Shown here one piece after another: positions 7,187 to 8,377 of a DNA stretch of 8,377 nucleotides (position 1 is its first letter; the number at the start of each line of letters is the position of its first letter). The notes under the pieces were generated by a model, which saw nothing but the letters and a program-made list of their open reading frames with translations, ran no database searches and was not told the origin of the DNA. Both the position numbers and the translations under genes were made by a program. Origin of the DNA: Candidatus Enterococcus ferrettii (GTDB lineage: Bacteria > Bacillota > Bacilli > Lactobacillales > Enterococcaceae); contig NZ_JAFREL010000135.1 of the NCBI RefSeq assembly GCF_017377655.1, positions 1 through 8,377 of the forward strand, in the 5' to 3' direction.

Positions 7187-7255
7187 CGCAGCCTTCCCTT
7201 TTATTCAGATCATTCAACTTAAACGCAGCCTGAAATAAGACTAGATCATCCAGCT
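7187..7255. repeat. Degenerate tandem repeat spanning the recombinase stop codon
   Basis: CGCAGCCT occurs at 7187-7194 and 7224-7231. AGATCATTCAACT (7207-7219) is echoed by AGATCATCCAGCT (7243-7255), 11 of 13 matching. The two pairs are offset by 37 and 36 bp, so they look like one old duplication of about 36 bp whose second copy includes the last codons and stop of the recombinase. Repeats at the 3' end of an integrase gene are often arm-binding or attachment-site sequences. That role is inferred here. Confidence 0.45.
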
Positions 7256-8341
7256 CATTTCTAAACGATTCAGCATTTTACGCCGCTCAGTTAAATCAGA
7301 GCCTGTATAGATATCTAAAGTCATTTGTGTCGATGAATGCCCCAATAAAGCACTGATGCCCGCAATGGTTCCCTGTTTTTCCAGCAAGCGAGTGGCAAAC
7401 GTATGGCGTAATTTATGAAAATGGCAGTCTTGAACCCCCGCCTTTTTGCAGATTTGTTTGAAATGATACGTAATCAAGCGCGGCTCCATCGGATGCTCCT
7501 TCACCTGAAACACAAAAGATTGATTCTCTTCCTGCTTCAAGGAGAGCAACCATTTTTTCACCCCACCAGCTAAAGGAATGACGCGTTCAGAAGCCCTTGT
7601 TTTAGGTCTTCCCAATTGCAATTCAGTGCCTTGTCCCGCGGTTAGAATGCGTTGATAGGTGTGACGTACATGGATTAAATTGGCCGAAAAATCAATATCC
7701 TGCCACTGCAAAGCAGCCAATTCACCAATGCGCATCCCTGTTTGTAAAGCAAGCAGGACAGGCGCACCATTTACCTCCTGAGCAGCAACTTTTTCTATCT
7801 TTCGCTGTTCTTGAAGGGTTAGTGGTTCCACCTTTTTGTTTACTTTTGCCGGTAGACAAATCTCTTGGCACGGATCTTTTTTTAGGTACCCTTCTTTGAA
7901 CGCTTGGTTTAAAAACCGTCGAATCATCTTGAAAACTGCATGGATCGTGGCACTGCCTAATGAGCCCTTCTCCAAAGCCTCCACCCAGTTTTGAATGGTC
8001 CGCTTCGTCAAGGTACGAAGGGGGTGTTCGCCAATATAGGGCACGGCATATTTTTCAATCTTGTATTGATAGGTTGCCAAGGTTGAAGTTTTGACTTGAT
8101 CCTTTTTTTGGTGAATACAATACATCAGCCAGTCCTCGACACTTCCTGAGTACTCTCCTTGATCTGCTTGAATCTCTTGATAGTTGAATTTTAATTTCAA
8201 TAAAACTTCTCGTACTTTTTTGAAGGTTCGACGGTAGACATAGCCGTAATGAATCTTACCATTGGCTTTTCTTCCTTTGATGTACCGACCTTCCCAGCGG
8301 CCATCTTTTCGTTTGTAAATATTTTCTCCTCTGCGAGCCAT
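7241..8341 (-). CDS. Tyrosine recombinase / integrase (Tn916- and phage-type)
   Basis: A 366-residue site-specific recombinase that cuts and rejoins DNA through a 3'-phosphotyrosine intermediate. The N-terminal part (about 1-50, with RKDGRWEGRY) resembles the arm-DNA-binding domain of Tn916-like integrases. About 66-150 is a SAM-like core-binding domain, and about 170-355 is the catalytic domain. All active-site residues are present: R204 in TGMRIGEL, K247 in GRPKT, H309 and R312 in HKLRH, H335 in LGHSS, and the nucleophile Y345 in DIYTG. Length is normal for the family, so the enzyme looks intact. The ATG at 8341 is chosen because AAAGGAG (8350-8356) lies 8 nt upstream; a GTG at 8350 overlaps that site and is unlikely to be used. 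Its promoter would lie beyond the right edge. Its 3' end faces the pilin operon across a repeat-rich gap. It could drive integration of an element, or act as a dedicated DNA-inversion enzyme for the pilus genes; the sequence alone does not decide. Confidence 0.92.
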   Translation of the reverse strand: MARRGENIYKRKDGRWEGRYIKGRKANGKIHYGYVYRRTFKKVREVLLKLKFNYQEIQADQGEYSGSVEDWLMYCIHQKKDQVKTSTLATYQYKIEKYAVPYIGEHPLRTLTKRTIQNWVEALEKGSLGSATIHAVFKMIRRFLNQAFKEGYLKKDPCQEICLPAKVNKKVEPLTLQEQRKIEKVAAQEVNGAPVLLALQTGMRIGELAALQWQDIDFSANLIHVRHTYQRILTAGQGTELQLGRPKTRASERVIPLAGGVKKWLLSLKQEENQSFVFQVKEHPMEPRLITYHFKQICKKAGVQDCHFHKLRHTFATRLLEKQGTIAGISALLGHSSTQMTLDIYTGSDLTERRKMLNRLEMSWMI

Positions 8342-8349
8342 GCAAAACA

Positions 8350-8356
8350 CTCCTTT
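8350..8356 (-). promoter_or_regulatory. Ribosome binding site of the recombinase gene
   Basis: AAAGGAG lies 8 nt upstream of the ATG at 8341 and decides the start in favour of a protein beginning MARRGENIYK. The in-frame GTG at 8348-8350 overlaps this site. The last 21 bases to the window edge show no clear promoter. Confidence 0.75.
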
Positions 8357-8377
8357 AATTTGATCGTATCCTGATTC

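Larger units (their letters stand above)
6724..7240. other. Repeat-rich non-coding region between recombinase and pilin genes
   Basis: This 517-bp gap contains no convincing gene or tRNA. It contains, from right to left, an imperfect terminator (7126-7161), a direct repeat in two copies (7027-7042 and 6785-6800), an 8-bp inverted repeat (6973-7003), a 6-bp hairpin TCTATC/GATAGA (6889-6905), and a 14-bp inverted repeat (6767-6780 with 6863-6876). The 9-mer AAGGATAGA occurs twice on the minus strand (6737-6745 and 6810-6818). No strong promoter for the pilin gene could be found in the present orientation. The region must hold the pilin regulatory sequences unless it is transcribed from further upstream. 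Confidence 0.6.

Noticed and set aside
6724..7240. tRNA gene or CRISPR array in the recombinase-pilin gap
   Set aside because: No cloverleaf-like arms or T-loop sequence, and the repeats are only two copies with unequal context, unlike a regularly spaced array.
8342..8350. GTG start for the recombinase three codons upstream
   Set aside because: The GTG overlaps the AAAGGAG ribosome binding site; the ATG at 8341 has correct spacing and begins with the conserved-looking MARRGENIYK.

Overview
The window looks like part of a surface-pilus locus from a low-GC Gram-positive bacterium, most likely an Enterococcus or a close lactic-acid relative. The reasons are AT-rich intergenic DNA, AAGGAG-type ribosome binding sites, an LPxTG-anchored major pilin of the SpaH/EbpB type and a Tn916/phage-like tyrosine integrase. 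The genus is inferred from protein style, not from a marker gene. All three recognised genes lie on the minus strand, so transcription runs from right to left.

Layout from right to left (direction of transcription). (1) 7241-8341: a complete tyrosine recombinase with all catalytic residues visible. (2) 6724-7240: a 517-bp non-coding region rich in repeats. It holds an imperfect bidirectional terminator after the recombinase, a degenerate tandem repeat across the recombinase stop codon, a 16-bp direct repeat (one mismatch) in two copies 242 bp apart, an 8-bp inverted repeat, and a perfect 14-bp inverted repeat enclosing 82 bp just upstream of the pilin gene. (3) 4819-6723: a complete major pilin with signal peptide, YPKN pilin motif, E-box, isopeptide-type domains and an LPFTG sorting signal. 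(4) 4686-4818: a 133-bp gap with a strong stem-loop that lacks a U-tract. (5) 1-4685: the first 1561 codons of a giant surface protein (signal/anchor segment, Glu/Lys/Ser-rich stalk, long beta-rich region, DUF11-like domains, SdrD B-like domain), cut off by the left edge before any sorting signal.

How it may work together: the pilin and the giant protein look like shaft and adhesin of one sortase-assembled structure. The pilin is expressed first and the stem-loop may reduce expression of the adhesin. The pilus sortase is not in the window and may lie beyond the left edge. The most interesting possibility is that the recombinase acts on the repeats in front of the pilin gene, either as a phase-variation switch (the 14-bp inverted repeat) or as attachment/arm sites of an integrated element (the direct repeats). 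The repeats are directly visible; both functional readings are inference.
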